DNA from: Actinomycetota bacterium
GTDB lineage: Bacteria > Actinomycetota > Actinomycetes > UBA12327
Reading direction: 5' to 3'
Length of the DNA stretch: 14,949 bases
Assembly: GCA_026392555.1 (NCBI GenBank)
Contig: JAPLBW010000193.1
Span: 1 to 14,949, forward strand
Under the pieces are notes generated by a model that was given only the letters and a program-made list of their open reading frames with translations, did no database searches and was not told the origin of the DNA. How positions within the stretch are numbered: the first letter of the stretch is position 1; each line of letters starts with the position of its first letter. The position numbers and the translations under genes are program-made. Positions 6,175-13,126 of the stretch are shown piece by piece.

Positions 6175-7682
6175 CTGTTGGCCGATGCTCGTGCAACAGC
6201 ACGCAAGGCTGCCGCTGCTTTGTGTCGACATTCGGCATGCTCGGTAGCTGGGTCAGAATCGGCAACGACGCCAGCACCGGCCTGCACGTGGGCGATGCCA
6301 TCGCGAATAACCGCAGTGCGAATGGCAATAGCGGTGTCGACATTGCCCGCGAAGTCCAAGTACCCCACCACTCCGCCATACACGCCGCGTCGAGTCGGCT
6401 CCAGGCGCTCAATGATCTCCATGGCCCGTGGTTTGGGTGCGCCAGACAAAGTGCCGGCTGGGAAACAGGCGCGCAACACCTGCATGCCCGACTGCTTCGC
6501 AGATACAGCGCCTACCACGGTGGAAACAATGTGCATGATGTGCGAGAAGCGTTCAATCGCCATGAACTCCACGACATGCACCGAGCCTGATTCACACACT
6601 CGACCCAAGTCATTACGCCCTAGGTCAACGAGCATCAAATGCTCTGCTCGCTCTTTTTCATCAGCCAAGAGTTCATTGGCCAACGCCTCGTCCTCGGTTT
6701 CATTTGCACCGCGCGGTCGACTGCCAGCAATGGGATGCATCGTGGCTTGGCCATCAGCAACTGTCACCAGTGCCTCAGGACTTGACCCCACGACATCAAA
6801 ACCTGACTTACCGTTAATGGATCCAAAGCGCATGAGGTACATGTACGGACTGGGATTACTGCGTCGCAGTTCCTCATACACCGCCAATGCCGAACCCGCA
6901 CAAGGCAGCGAAAATCTCTGACTGACCACAATTTGAAAAGCCTCGCCAGCAGCTATCTCGGACTTGGCCTGCATCACCGCATCCTGATAAGCCTGCTCGG
7001 TGGTGTTCGACTCCACGTGGGAAAGGTCGGGCTCACCACCCGCGAAACTGTGGGCGTCGGGAGTTGAGGTCAGCGATTCGACAGTGGCCTGCATCGCATC
7101 AAGTCGCGCGATTGAATCCGCCCAGGCTTGTTCAACGTGTTCGTCGGTGCCATCGCGATTAACCGCATTAGCGATCAACACGATGGAACCGGTTTCGTGA
7201 TCCAAGACCGCTAGGTCCGTTGCCACCAACATGGCGAGTTCGGGCAAGTGCAAATCGTCGACGGCGATAGCAGAAATGCGTTCCAGCCTGCGGACAGCGT
7301 CGTAACCGATCATCCCCACCATGCCGCCCGTCAATGGCGGTAAGTCAGCAAAGGGCGTGGTGTGCAAGAACTCAACGGTTTCCTCAAGTACCACTAGCGG
7401 GTCGCCATCCAGTGGCACACCCACCGGTGGCGCACCCACCCAGTGCGCGTGTCCATCCACCTCGGTCAGCATGGCCATGCTTGCCACACCGATAAACGAA
7501 TAGCGCGACCACACCCCTTGTTCGGCTGACTCGAGAAGAAAGGTTCCCGCTCGTTCACCGGTTAAGCCACGGTACAACTCAATGGGCGACAGATTGCGTG
7601 AATCAACCGTGCGCACCATGGGGATAACGCGACGACTGCTGGCTAAATCCTGAAACTGTTCAAGGGTGAACGTTTGAGTCAC
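6171..7682 (-). CDS. trpE: Anthranilate synthase component I
   Basis: TrpE makes anthranilate from chorismate using ammonia from a TrpG amidotransferase, which is not in this window. From a GTG at 7682 the product is 503 residues, usual for the family. The N-terminal LLESAEQG and RYSFIG (from residue 49) form the tryptophan-binding site, so feedback inhibition is expected. The chorismate-binding half has IAGSRPRG (about 318-325), LVDLGRNDLGR (about 351-361), FPAGTLSGAPK (about 407-417) and GAGVVADSDP. I prefer the GTG because it overlaps the hisI stop (GTGA) and has GGGGA nine bases upstream; an ATG at 7697 lacks such a site and would overlap hisI by 19 bases. There is no room for a trp leader or attenuator, so expression is tied to hisI. 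Confidence 0.96.
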   Translation of the reverse strand: MTQTFTLEQFQDLASSRRVIPMVRTVDSRNLSPIELYRGLTGERAGTFLLESAEQGVWSRYSFIGVASMAMLTEVDGHAHWVGAPPVGVPLDGDPLVVLEETVEFLHTTPFADLPPLTGGMVGMIGYDAVRRLERISAIAVDDLHLPELAMLVATDLAVLDHETGSIVLIANAVNRDGTDEHVEQAWADSIARLDAMQATVESLTSTPDAHSFAGGEPDLSHVESNTTEQAYQDAVMQAKSEIAAGEAFQIVVSQRFSLPCAGSALAVYEELRRSNPSPYMYLMRFGSINGKSGFDVVGSSPEALVTVADGQATMHPIAGSRPRGANETEDEALANELLADEKERAEHLMLVDLGRNDLGRVCESGSVHVVEFMAIERFSHIMHIVSTVVGAVSAKQSGMQVLRACFPAGTLSGAPKPRAMEIIERLEPTRRGVYGGVVGYLDFAGNVDTAIAIRTAVIRDGIAHVQAGAGVVADSDPATEHAECRHKAAAALRAVARASANR

Positions 7683-8068
7683 GAGTTCGATCCCCATGGC
7701 AATGTGTGCGCGTCAAAACAGCTGTGATTGCCGGTGTGACAGGCCGGACCGGTCTGCTCCACTGACAACAACAGGGCATCTCCATCGCAATCAAGGCTGA
7801 CGGAAAGTACTTTTTGCGTGTGACCCGATGTTTCGCCCTTGGTCCATAATTGGCCGCGGCTGCGCGACCAATACGTCGCCTCGCCGGTCGCCAGGGTGCG
7901 AGCCAAGGCTTCGTCATTCATCCACGCCAGCATCAAGACCTCGCCCGTGCCGTGCTGCTGTGCAATCGCTGCAAAGAGCCCCGCGTCATCACGCTTGAGG
8001 CGCTGTGCGACCTCTGGGTCAAGCGCGGGGTTGGTGGACGGCATGCCCCCATTGTGCCGGTTGGTCAT
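7679..8068 (-). CDS. hisI: Phosphoribosyl-AMP cyclohydrolase
   Basis: HisI opens the adenine ring of PR-AMP to give ProFAR, the substrate of PriA. The 129-residue product is the monofunctional form, with no fused HisE domain. Motifs: WSRSRG (67-72), LWTKGETSGHTQ (74-85), the metal-binding DCDGDALL (93-100), and GPACHTG with SCF giving Cys110, His111 and Cys117. The ATG at 8068 has AAGG nine bases upstream; an ATG at 8044 (giving MPSTNPALDPE) is possible, though its G-run is too close. It is the first gene of the long hisI-trpE-trpA run and shares a divergent 86-base promoter region with the TIGR03085 gene. A histidine enzyme thus leads the tryptophan operon. Confidence 0.95.
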   Translation of the reverse strand: MTNRHNGGMPSTNPALDPEVAQRLKRDDAGLFAAIAQQHGTGEVLMLAWMNDEALARTLATGEATYWSRSRGQLWTKGETSGHTQKVLSVSLDCDGDALLLSVEQTGPACHTGNHSCFDAHTLPWGSNS

Positions 8069-8089
8069 GGGAAATGGCCTTAGGCGGGC

Positions 8090-8118
8090 AAGTTCGCGAC
8101 GTCGTGCCCCTGTGTCAA
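8090..8118 (-). promoter_or_regulatory. Possible promoter of the hisI-trpE run
   Basis: On the minus strand a perfect TTGACA (8118-8113) is followed after 17 bases by GAACTT (8095-8090), a weak -10. Transcription would begin near 8083, just before the hisI start. The same gap holds the 8-base palindrome CGACGTCG (8097-8104) and flanking GGGCA/TGCCC arms (8086-8090 and 8105-8109), a conceivable operator but short enough to be chance. Confidence 0.3.
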
Positions 8119-8142
8119 CGTGCCATTGTCGCTTTGCCCTCG

Positions 8143-8148
8143 TAGTGT
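8143..8148 (+). promoter_or_regulatory. -10 element (TAGTGT) for leaderless TIGR03085 gene
   Basis: TAGTGT lies six bases before the ATG at 8155, the spacing at which transcription would begin on the start codon itself. There is no ribosome binding site and no clear -35. It matches four similar elements in this window. Confidence 0.55.
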
Positions 8149-8154
8149 GACCGC

Positions 8155-8808
8155 ATGAGCGAAAACGGAACCCTCAAGGCCAACCACTGGGCACAATCGG
8201 AACGCGCAGTTTTGAGTGACTTGTTGGACCAACTCGGCCCGGATGTTCCCACGCTCTGCGAGGGCTGGACGGCTCGTGATCTAGCTGGCCATTTGATCGT
8301 GCGTGAAGGTCGACCCGATGCCGCGATGGGGATCATGGTTCCCGCTCTCGCGGGCTACGAAAAGAAGGTTCGCCTGAAGGCTCAAAACAAAGACTGGGAT
8401 GGCGTCATTAACAAGATTCGCACCGGCCCACCTCGCTCGTCCATGATGCGGGCGACAAAAGTGGATGGCTTGGCAAATACGATCGAGTTCTTTGTTCACG
8501 TCGAAGACGTGCGACGAGCACAACCAGCCTGGCAGGAACGCGACTTAGCACCAGAGTTTCAAGCCGAGCTGTGGGACAAGATCAAAGGTTTTGCACCGCG
8601 ATTGATGAAGTCTTCACCCGTCGCGATTGTGTTGGCTACTCCCGATGGCAAGCGCTTCCAGGCCTGCCAGGGTCCGCAAACGGTCACCATCACTGGGCAG
8701 CCAGCCGAGTTGACCTTGTTTGCCTATGGTCGCTCAGCAGTTCACGTCGAATTCTCTGGTCCAGCCGATGCCATTACAGCTGTTCAGTCGTGCTCCTTCG
8801 GCATCTAA
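8155..8808 (+). CDS. TIGR03085-family metal-binding protein (DinB/maleylpyruvate isomerase-like)
   Basis: This 217-residue protein belongs to the actinobacterial TIGR03085 family, part of the DinB-like superfamily that includes mycothiol-dependent maleylpyruvate isomerase. The N-terminal four-helix half has LCEGWTARDLAGHLIVREGRPDA-type sequence around residues 34-56, with His46 a likely metal ligand, and EFFVHVEDVRRA (111-122) with Glu111, His115 and nearby acids supplying the rest. The C-terminal half (about 155-210) is a small beta-rich domain. The substrate is unknown; mycothiol involvement is inferred from the superfamily only. It is on the strand opposite to hisI and ends 13 bases from the hisF stop. 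Such genes commonly lie beside hisI in actinobacteria, from memory. A 5-base hairpin spanning the stop codon is too weak to call a terminator. Confidence 0.88.
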   Translation: MSENGTLKANHWAQSERAVLSDLLDQLGPDVPTLCEGWTARDLAGHLIVREGRPDAAMGIMVPALAGYEKKVRLKAQNKDWDGVINKIRTGPPRSSMMRATKVDGLANTIEFFVHVEDVRRAQPAWQERDLAPEFQAELWDKIKGFAPRLMKSSPVAIVLATPDGKRFQACQGPQTVTITGQPAELTLFAYGRSAVHVEFSGPADAITAVQSCSFGI

Positions 8809-8821
8809 AGCCGATCCACCA

Positions 8822-9592
8822 CTAACGAACGACACAGCCGGCGTCATTTAATGATCGCTTAATGTCAGCGATCCCTAATTCACCAAAGTGCAACACACTG
8901 GCAGCCAGAACTGCGTCTGCGCCAGCCTCGACGGCAGGTGCAAAGTCGGCAAGCGTGCCAGCCCCGCCGGAGGCAATGATGGGGATCGACACATTGGCTC
9001 GTACCAATTTAATCAAGGGCAAGTCGTAGCCCGCCTTGGTTCCGTCAGCATCCATCGAATTCAACAAGATCTCGCCGGCACCCCTGCCGGCCGCTTCCAC
9101 GGCCCACTGCAAGGCATCGATGCCGGTGCCCCGTCGCCCCCCATGGGTAGTGACTTCAAATCCTGATTCGGTGGTTGTCCCATTCTGGCAACGTCGAGCA
9201 TCGATTGACAACACCAGCACCTGAACCCCAAACCGATCGGCGATGGCGTTGAGCAACTGCGGATCAGAGATTGCTGCCGTGTTGACACCCACCTTGTCTG
9301 CGCCCGAACGCAACAAAGCATCGACATCAGCAACAGAGCGAACACCGCCACCCACTGTTAGCGGAATGAACACCTGCTCCGCGGTGCGCGTGACGATGTC
9401 ATAGGTCGTTGCCCGATCGCCGCTGCTGGCAGTGATGTCAAGAAAGACCAATTCGTCGGCGCCTTCGCTGTTGTAGCGAGCGGCAAGTTCGACCGGATCC
9501 CCCGCATCTCGCAGGTCCTTGAAATTCACACCCTTGACGACACGTCCGGCATCCACATCAAGACACGGAATCACTCGGACGGCAACGGACAT
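8822..9592 (-). CDS. hisF: Imidazole glycerol phosphate synthase cyclase subunit
   Basis: HisF combines PRFAR with ammonia delivered by HisH to form imidazole glycerol phosphate and AICAR. The 256-residue TIM barrel has the opening IPCLDVDAGRVVKG with catalytic Asp12, the phosphate-binding LTVGGGVRS and IIASGGAG loops, the second catalytic aspartate in LLNSMDADGTKAGYD, and LSIDARR. It is a single-gene unit here: it is separated from its partner hisH by priA and a plus-strand gene, and from hisI by another plus-strand gene. The ATG has no ribosome binding site but has TAGGCT six bases upstream, so the message may be leaderless. Its stop lies 13 bases from that of the opposing TIGR03085 gene. 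Confidence 0.97.
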   Translation of the reverse strand: MSVAVRVIPCLDVDAGRVVKGVNFKDLRDAGDPVELAARYNSEGADELVFLDITASSGDRATTYDIVTRTAEQVFIPLTVGGGVRSVADVDALLRSGADKVGVNTAAISDPQLLNAIADRFGVQVLVLSIDARRCQNGTTTESGFEVTTHGGRRGTGIDALQWAVEAAGRGAGEILLNSMDADGTKAGYDLPLIKLVRANVSIPIIASGGAGTLADFAPAVEAGADAVLAASVLHFGELGIADIKRSLNDAGCVVR

Positions 9593-9598
9593 GCGCTA

Positions 9599-9604
9599 AG
9601 CCTA
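9599..9604 (-). promoter_or_regulatory. -10 element (TAGGCT) for leaderless hisF
   Basis: On the minus strand TAGGCT (9604-9599) is followed by six bases and then the hisF ATG at 9592. The whole divergent gap is only 34 bases, so both promoters of this gap are packed side by side and any upstream contacts fall near or inside the opposing gene. Confidence 0.55.
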
Positions 9605-9613
9605 AGGTTCTTC

Positions 9614-9619
9614 TAGAAT
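9614..9619 (+). promoter_or_regulatory. -10 element (TAGAAT) for leaderless PPOX gene
   Basis: TAGAAT, close to the TATAAT consensus, is followed by seven bases and the ATG at 9627. No ribosome binding site is present and no -35 is evident. It lies ten bases from the hisF element on the other strand. Confidence 0.6.
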
Positions 9620-9626
9620 AAAGATC

Positions 9627-10046
9627 ATGTCTGGTCTCACCGCCTCGATTGGCGCCGCTCAATACATCAGCCTGATGACCTACCGCAAGGACGGCACGGG
9701 CGTGGCAACACCGGTCTGGGTTGCAGATCGCGGGAATTTCCTGTTTGTCTGGACCCAGGCTGAATCGGGCAAAGCCAAGCGCATTGCGCGCGATCCCGTG
9801 GTCCAGATCGCGGTCTGCACCGCATCAGGAAAGCTCAAAAGCGACTATGTGCCGGCCACCGCACGCCTCATTGACGGCGGCGGCGAGGACATGGTCCGCG
9901 AATTGATGCTCAACAAATATGGGTGGACGTTGAAGTTCTTGATCTGGCAGCAAAAAGTTCGACGCAAAAACATCGACCACATCGGGGTGCAGATCACTCT
10001 CGGCACAGATGTGACTCGACCGCAAGACTCGCCAGTCTTTGACTAG
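9627..10046 (+). CDS. PPOX-class F420-dependent oxidoreductase (Rv2061-like)
   Basis: This 139-residue protein is a single split-barrel flavin/deazaflavin-binding domain of the pyridoxamine 5'-phosphate oxidase-like class. It has YISLMTYRKDGTGVATPVW-type sequence (about 13-31), FLFVWTQAESGKAKRIARDP (38-57) and the following VQIAVCTASGKLKSDYVPA, matching the family typified by M. tuberculosis Rv2061 that binds F420 rather than FMN. The substrate is unknown. It lies between hisF and priA on the opposite strand and is probably expressed alone from the TAGAAT element. Its TAG stop overlaps the priA TAG stop on the other strand within a CTAG palindrome (10043-10046). Cofactor choice is inferred from family resemblance. 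Confidence 0.85.
   Translation: MSGLTASIGAAQYISLMTYRKDGTGVATPVWVADRGNFLFVWTQAESGKAKRIARDPVVQIAVCTASGKLKSDYVPATARLIDGGGEDMVRELMLNKYGWTLKFLIWQQKVRRKNIDHIGVQITLGTDVTRPQDSPVFD
10024..10039. repeat. Six-base perfect inverted repeat at the PPOX/priA convergent junction
   Basis: AAGACT and AGTCTT flank a four-base loop just inside the end of the PPOX gene and just after the priA stop. It is the only hairpin near this junction and could act weakly in either direction, but the stem has only two G-C pairs and T-runs are of three bases or fewer, so it falls short of an intrinsic terminator. Confidence 0.3.
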
Positions 10047-10771
10047 ACCTGCGCCATCGCTGCTAGCGCCTCTTGCAGCGTAAAGGCCTGCGCGTACAGG
10101 GCCTTACCCACGATGGAGCCTTCGACGCCCAGCGGAACCAATTCCGCAATGGCGTGCAGATCGGCCAAACTCGATACTCCCCCGCTAGCAATAACGGGTT
10201 TGTTAGTTCGTTCACACACTTGTCGTAGCAGCTCAAGGTTTGGGCCTTGCAACGTTCCGTCCTTGGTCACATCAGTGACGACATAGCGCGAACAACCATC
10301 GGATTCCAAGCGATCCAAGACTTCCCACAGGTCGCCGCCTTCTTGAGTCCACCCGCGAGCGGCCAAGGTTGTCCCGCGCACGTCCAATCCCACGGCAATG
10401 CGATCGCCAAATTCCGCGATGGCTTCACGGCACCACTGTGGATTTTCTAGAGCAGCCGTGCCCAAGTTCACCCGAGCGCATCCGGTTGCTAAAGCCGCCC
10501 GCAACGACTCGTCGTCACGAATGCCACCGCTGAGCTCAACATGGACGTCAAGTCGACCGGTGATGTCGGCCAAGAGGTCGCGGTTTGAACCACGGCCAAA
10601 GGCAGCATCAAGGTCAACCAGGTGAATCCACTCGGCGCCGGCTGACTGCCACTCCATAGCCGCATCGAGGGGATCGCCGTATGAGGTTTCGGATCCGGCC
10701 TCGCCCTGGACCAAGCGCACGGCAGCGCCATCGGCCACGTCAACGGCGGGCAACAAAATCAGGTGGGACAT
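10043..10771 (-). CDS. priA: Bifunctional ProFAR/phosphoribosylanthranilate isomerase PriA (HisA)
   Basis: PriA performs the HisA isomerisation of ProFAR and, in most actinobacteria, also the TrpF isomerisation of phosphoribosylanthranilate. The 242-residue barrel has LLPAVDVADGAAVRLVQG with Asp11 and Arg19, SGGIRDD (81-87), GLDV with Asp130, TDVTKDGTLQGPN with catalytic Asp171, and ASGGVSS. Arg139 and Trp141 in ARGW align with Arg143 and Trp145 of the M. tuberculosis enzyme, which contact the tryptophan-pathway substrate, so dual function is likely. This is supported by the lack of trpF in the window. I start it at the ATG at 10771, 36 bases after hisH, since homology begins there; a TTG at 10804 would add 11 atypical residues. 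Its stop overlaps that of the opposing PPOX gene. Confidence 0.95.
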   Translation of the reverse strand: MSHLILLPAVDVADGAAVRLVQGEAGSETSYGDPLDAAMEWQSAGAEWIHLVDLDAAFGRGSNRDLLADITGRLDVHVELSGGIRDDESLRAALATGCARVNLGTAALENPQWCREAIAEFGDRIAVGLDVRGTTLAARGWTQEGGDLWEVLDRLESDGCSRYVVTDVTKDGTLQGPNLELLRQVCERTNKPVIASGGVSSLADLHAIAELVPLGVEGSIVGKALYAQAFTLQEALAAMAQV

Positions 10772-10807
10772 TGCGCTCAATTCATCGAGAGTGGGCGGTA
10801 ACAAGGA

Positions 10808-11437
10808 CTACAGCGTACGCAACCAGTTGGTTAACAAGGCGATGCCGGCATCACCAGACTTTTCAGGGTGGAACTGAGTCGCTGTGAGCGGACCGTTCTC
10901 CACCGCGGCAACAAAGCGCTCACCGTGCTCCGACCAGGTCACCAATGGTTCAGCGGTTCGGCCATCAGTGTGCAGCGTCCACGATCGAGCGGCATAGGAG
11001 TGCACAAAATAGAAACGCTGGTCAGCGATGCCGGCGAAAAGCTGCGAATCGGTCGGGGCATCAACGGTGTTCCACCCCATGTGAGGCAACACATCAGCGT
11101 GCAACTGGTCAACCACTCCAGGCCATTCGGTCAGACCCTCGGTGTCCACATCATGTTCGACACCGTGATCAAACATGATTTGCATTCCGACACATATGCC
11201 CAACACCGGACGACCACCAGCCAACCGGCGACCGATCAATTCGCCACCCTTGACTGCGCGCAGCCCATCCATCACGGCCGCAAAAGCACCGACCCCTGGG
11301 ACGACCAGACCATCGGCAGCCAAAACCGTGTCGCGGTCTGCGGTAACGGTCACGACCGCACCAGCCCGCTCTAAGGCGCGTTGAGCTGAGTGCAGGTTGC
11401 CCGAACCGTAATCAAGAACCGCGACCGAGGGACTCAT
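10808..11437 (-). CDS. hisH: Imidazole glycerol phosphate synthase glutaminase subunit
   Basis: HisH hydrolyses glutamine and channels ammonia to HisF. The 209-residue class I glutamine amidotransferase starts VAVLDYGSGNLHS (residues 5-17), with the oxyanion-strand motif PGVGAF (47-52), nucleophile Cys82 in LGICVGMQ, YFVHSY, and His190 and Glu192 in ATQFHPEKS. The ATG at 11437 follows the hisB stop by seven bases and places the family motif at the proper distance; no strong ribosome binding site is seen, so coupling to hisB is likely. An in-frame extension upstream runs through hisB and is not coding. Its partner hisF is in a separate unit about 1.2 kb away. Confidence 0.96.
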   Translation of the reverse strand: MSPSVAVLDYGSGNLHSAQRALERAGAVVTVTADRDTVLAADGLVVPGVGAFAAVMDGLRAVKGGELIGRRLAGGRPVLGICVGMQIMFDHGVEHDVDTEGLTEWPGVVDQLHADVLPHMGWNTVDAPTDSQLFAGIADQRFYFVHSYAARSWTLHTDGRTAEPLVTWSEHGERFVAAVENGPLTATQFHPEKSGDAGIALLTNWLRTL

Positions 11438-11444
11438 CAACAGG

Positions 11445-12035
11445 TCACAAAGCACCCTTGGTGCTAGGAATTCCCTGCACCCGTGGGTCAAGGGCCAGCG
11501 CATCACGCAAGGCGCGCGCAACGGCCTTAAATTGAGCCTCAACAACGTGGTGCGCATTGCGCCCCTCGAGGACACGCACGTGCAAAGCGATTTGAGCATT
11601 CGCCACGAATGATTCCCAAATGTGCTTGGTCATAGCCGTGTCATAGGTGCCACCGATGAGTTCAACAATGACGGGCTCTTGGTGCACTAAGTACGGACGC
11701 CCCGACAAGTCAACTGCGACCTGTACCAAGGTTTCATCCAGCGGCACCAACGAATCACCGAAGCGGCGAATTCCGCTCTTGTCACCAAGCGCGGTACGAA
11801 ATGCTTCGCCCAAAGCAATAGAGGTGTCTTCGACGGTGTGGTGAATGTCTACTTCGACATCGCCTTGCGTCTTGATAGTCAAATCCATGAGCCCGTGGCG
11901 AGCTAGCTGCTCAAGCATGTGGTCGTAAAACGGCACACCAGTGGAGATGTCGGCTTGTCCAGTGCCGTCGAGTTCAATCTCGACAACCACCATGGATTCC
12001 TTCGTGCCACGTTCAACGCGAGCGGAACGACTCAT
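11445..12035 (-). CDS. hisB: Imidazoleglycerol-phosphate dehydratase
   Basis: HisB dehydrates imidazole glycerol phosphate to imidazole acetol phosphate with a manganese centre. The 196-residue product is the monofunctional actinobacterial form; there is no histidinol-phosphate phosphatase domain, so that step needs another gene elsewhere. Metal ligands lie in DHMLEQLARHG (38-48), HHTVEDTSIALGEA (65-78) and NAHHVVEAQFK (160-170), the paired HHxxE motifs of the family. The ATG overlaps the hisC TGA (ATGA, 12032-12035) and has an excellent GAGGAGG ribosome binding site about ten bases upstream inside hisC, the strongest in the operon. Confidence 0.97.
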   Translation of the reverse strand: MSRSARVERGTKESMVVVEIELDGTGQADISTGVPFYDHMLEQLARHGLMDLTIKTQGDVEVDIHHTVEDTSIALGEAFRTALGDKSGIRRFGDSLVPLDETLVQVAVDLSGRPYLVHQEPVIVELIGGTYDTAMTKHIWESFVANAQIALHVRVLEGRNAHHVVEAQFKAVARALRDALALDPRVQGIPSTKGAL

Positions 12036-13126
12036 GCGGGAACAACCTCCTCAAGGGCTTTTCTAAAAGCCATCATCTCTGATGCAGTGCCAATACTGAC
12101 GCGCAACCAGCCGGTCGGACCGGTTTGGCGAATCAACACCCCACGATCAAGCAGTCCTTGCCAGACCCGATCCGGATCAGCAAAGCGCCCAAACAGGATG
12201 AAATTGGCGTCGCTGACCGCCACCTCGTGCCCACGGCCCTGGAGCCAAGTAAACAGTTGGTCACGCTCGGATCGGAGTTGGTCAACCCCGGCCAGCAACT
12301 CTTCAGCCTGCTCAAGAGCGGCCACAGCCGCGGCCTGAGTAATCGCCGAGACGTGATACGGCAAGCGCACCAACTGGACAGCGTCAACAACGGCTGGGGA
12401 TGCGACCAAGTAGCCCACCCGGCCACCGGCAAAGGCAAAAGCCTTACTCATCGTTCGAGTCACGACAAGCCGCGGAAACTTCTCCAACAGTGTCAATGCC
12501 GATGGCGTACCGGTCCGACGAAACTCGGCATACGCCTCATCAACGATCACGATGCCAGAAAAGTTGGAACACACGGTCTCGATGACGTCCAAGCTCAACG
12601 CGGTGCCCGTTGGGTTGTTCGGCGAGGCCAACAAGATGATGTCGGGCTGCTGGTTTGCTATCGCGGCTAAGGCGATCTCAGCCGTGACTTCAAAATCGTT
12701 GGTCCGATCAACAGTGATGTACTGCGTGAACGTGTCTCGGCAATAGTCCGGGTACATCGAATAGGTCGGCGCAAACCCCAATGCCTTGCGACCTGGGCCG
12801 CCAAAGGCCTGCATTAACTGCAGCATCACTTCGTTGGAACCATTAGCTGGCCAAATGGAATCAGAGGCAAACGAGACGCCTTCTCGGTTGGCCAGGTATG
12901 TCGCTAGAGCCGAGCGCAGGCCCACACAATCGCGATCTGGATAACGGTTCACGCCTTGCGCTGCGCGACCTACCGCCTGTGTGATCGCCGCAACAACAAC
13001 CGCAGATGGCGCGTAGGGGTTCTCATTGACGTTGAGCAGCACCGGTACATCAATTTGTGGCGCGCCGTAGGCACTGCGACCGCGCAGGTCGTCGCGAATG
13101 GGAAGTTCGGACCTGGCCTCAGTCAT
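12032..13126 (-). CDS. hisC: Histidinol-phosphate aminotransferase
   Basis: HisC transfers the amino group of glutamate to imidazole acetol phosphate, giving histidinol phosphate. The 364-residue fold-type I PLP enzyme shows LNVNENPYAPS (31-41), RYPD, SPNNPTG (168-174), DEAYAEF (196-202) and the PLP lysine Lys228 in TMSKAFAFAGGRVGY. All core residues appear present and the length is normal. The start at 13126 overlaps the end of hisD by eight bases, and no ribosome binding site is visible, so reinitiation after hisD is likely. The C-terminus overlaps the hisB start. Specificity for histidinol phosphate rather than aromatic substrates is inferred from the his operon context. Confidence 0.95.
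   Translation of the reverse strand: MTEARSELPIRDDLRGRSAYGAPQIDVPVLLNVNENPYAPSAVVVAAITQAVGRAAQGVNRYPDRDCVGLRSALATYLANREGVSFASDSIWPANGSNEVMLQLMQAFGGPGRKALGFAPTYSMYPDYCRDTFTQYITVDRTNDFEVTAEIALAAIANQQPDIILLASPNNPTGTALSLDVIETVCSNFSGIVIVDEAYAEFRRTGTPSALTLLEKFPRLVVTRTMSKAFAFAGGRVGYLVASPAVVDAVQLVRLPYHVSAITQAAAVAALEQAEELLAGVDQLRSERDQLFTWLQGRGHEVAVSDANFILFGRFADPDRVWQGLLDRGVLIRQTGPTGWLRVSIGTASEMMAFRKALEEVVPA

Noticed and set aside
6175..6231. Nineteen-residue extension of the TIGR02234 protein into trpE
   Set aside because: The ATG at 6174 forms the ATGA overlap seen elsewhere and the extension is trpE sequence out of frame.
7683..8154. Classical trp attenuator or Trp-rich leader peptide before trpE
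   Set aside because: trpE begins on the hisI stop codon, leaving no leader, and I found no run of Trp codons with alternative hairpins upstream of hisI.
8796..8818. TCGGC/GCCGA hairpin at the TIGR03085/hisF convergent junction as a terminator
   Set aside because: Five-base stem with a seven-base loop over the stop codon and no T-run on either strand.
11438..11599. N-terminal extension of hisH into hisB
   Set aside because: The extra 54 residues are hisB read out of frame; the amidotransferase motif begins right after the ATG at 11437.
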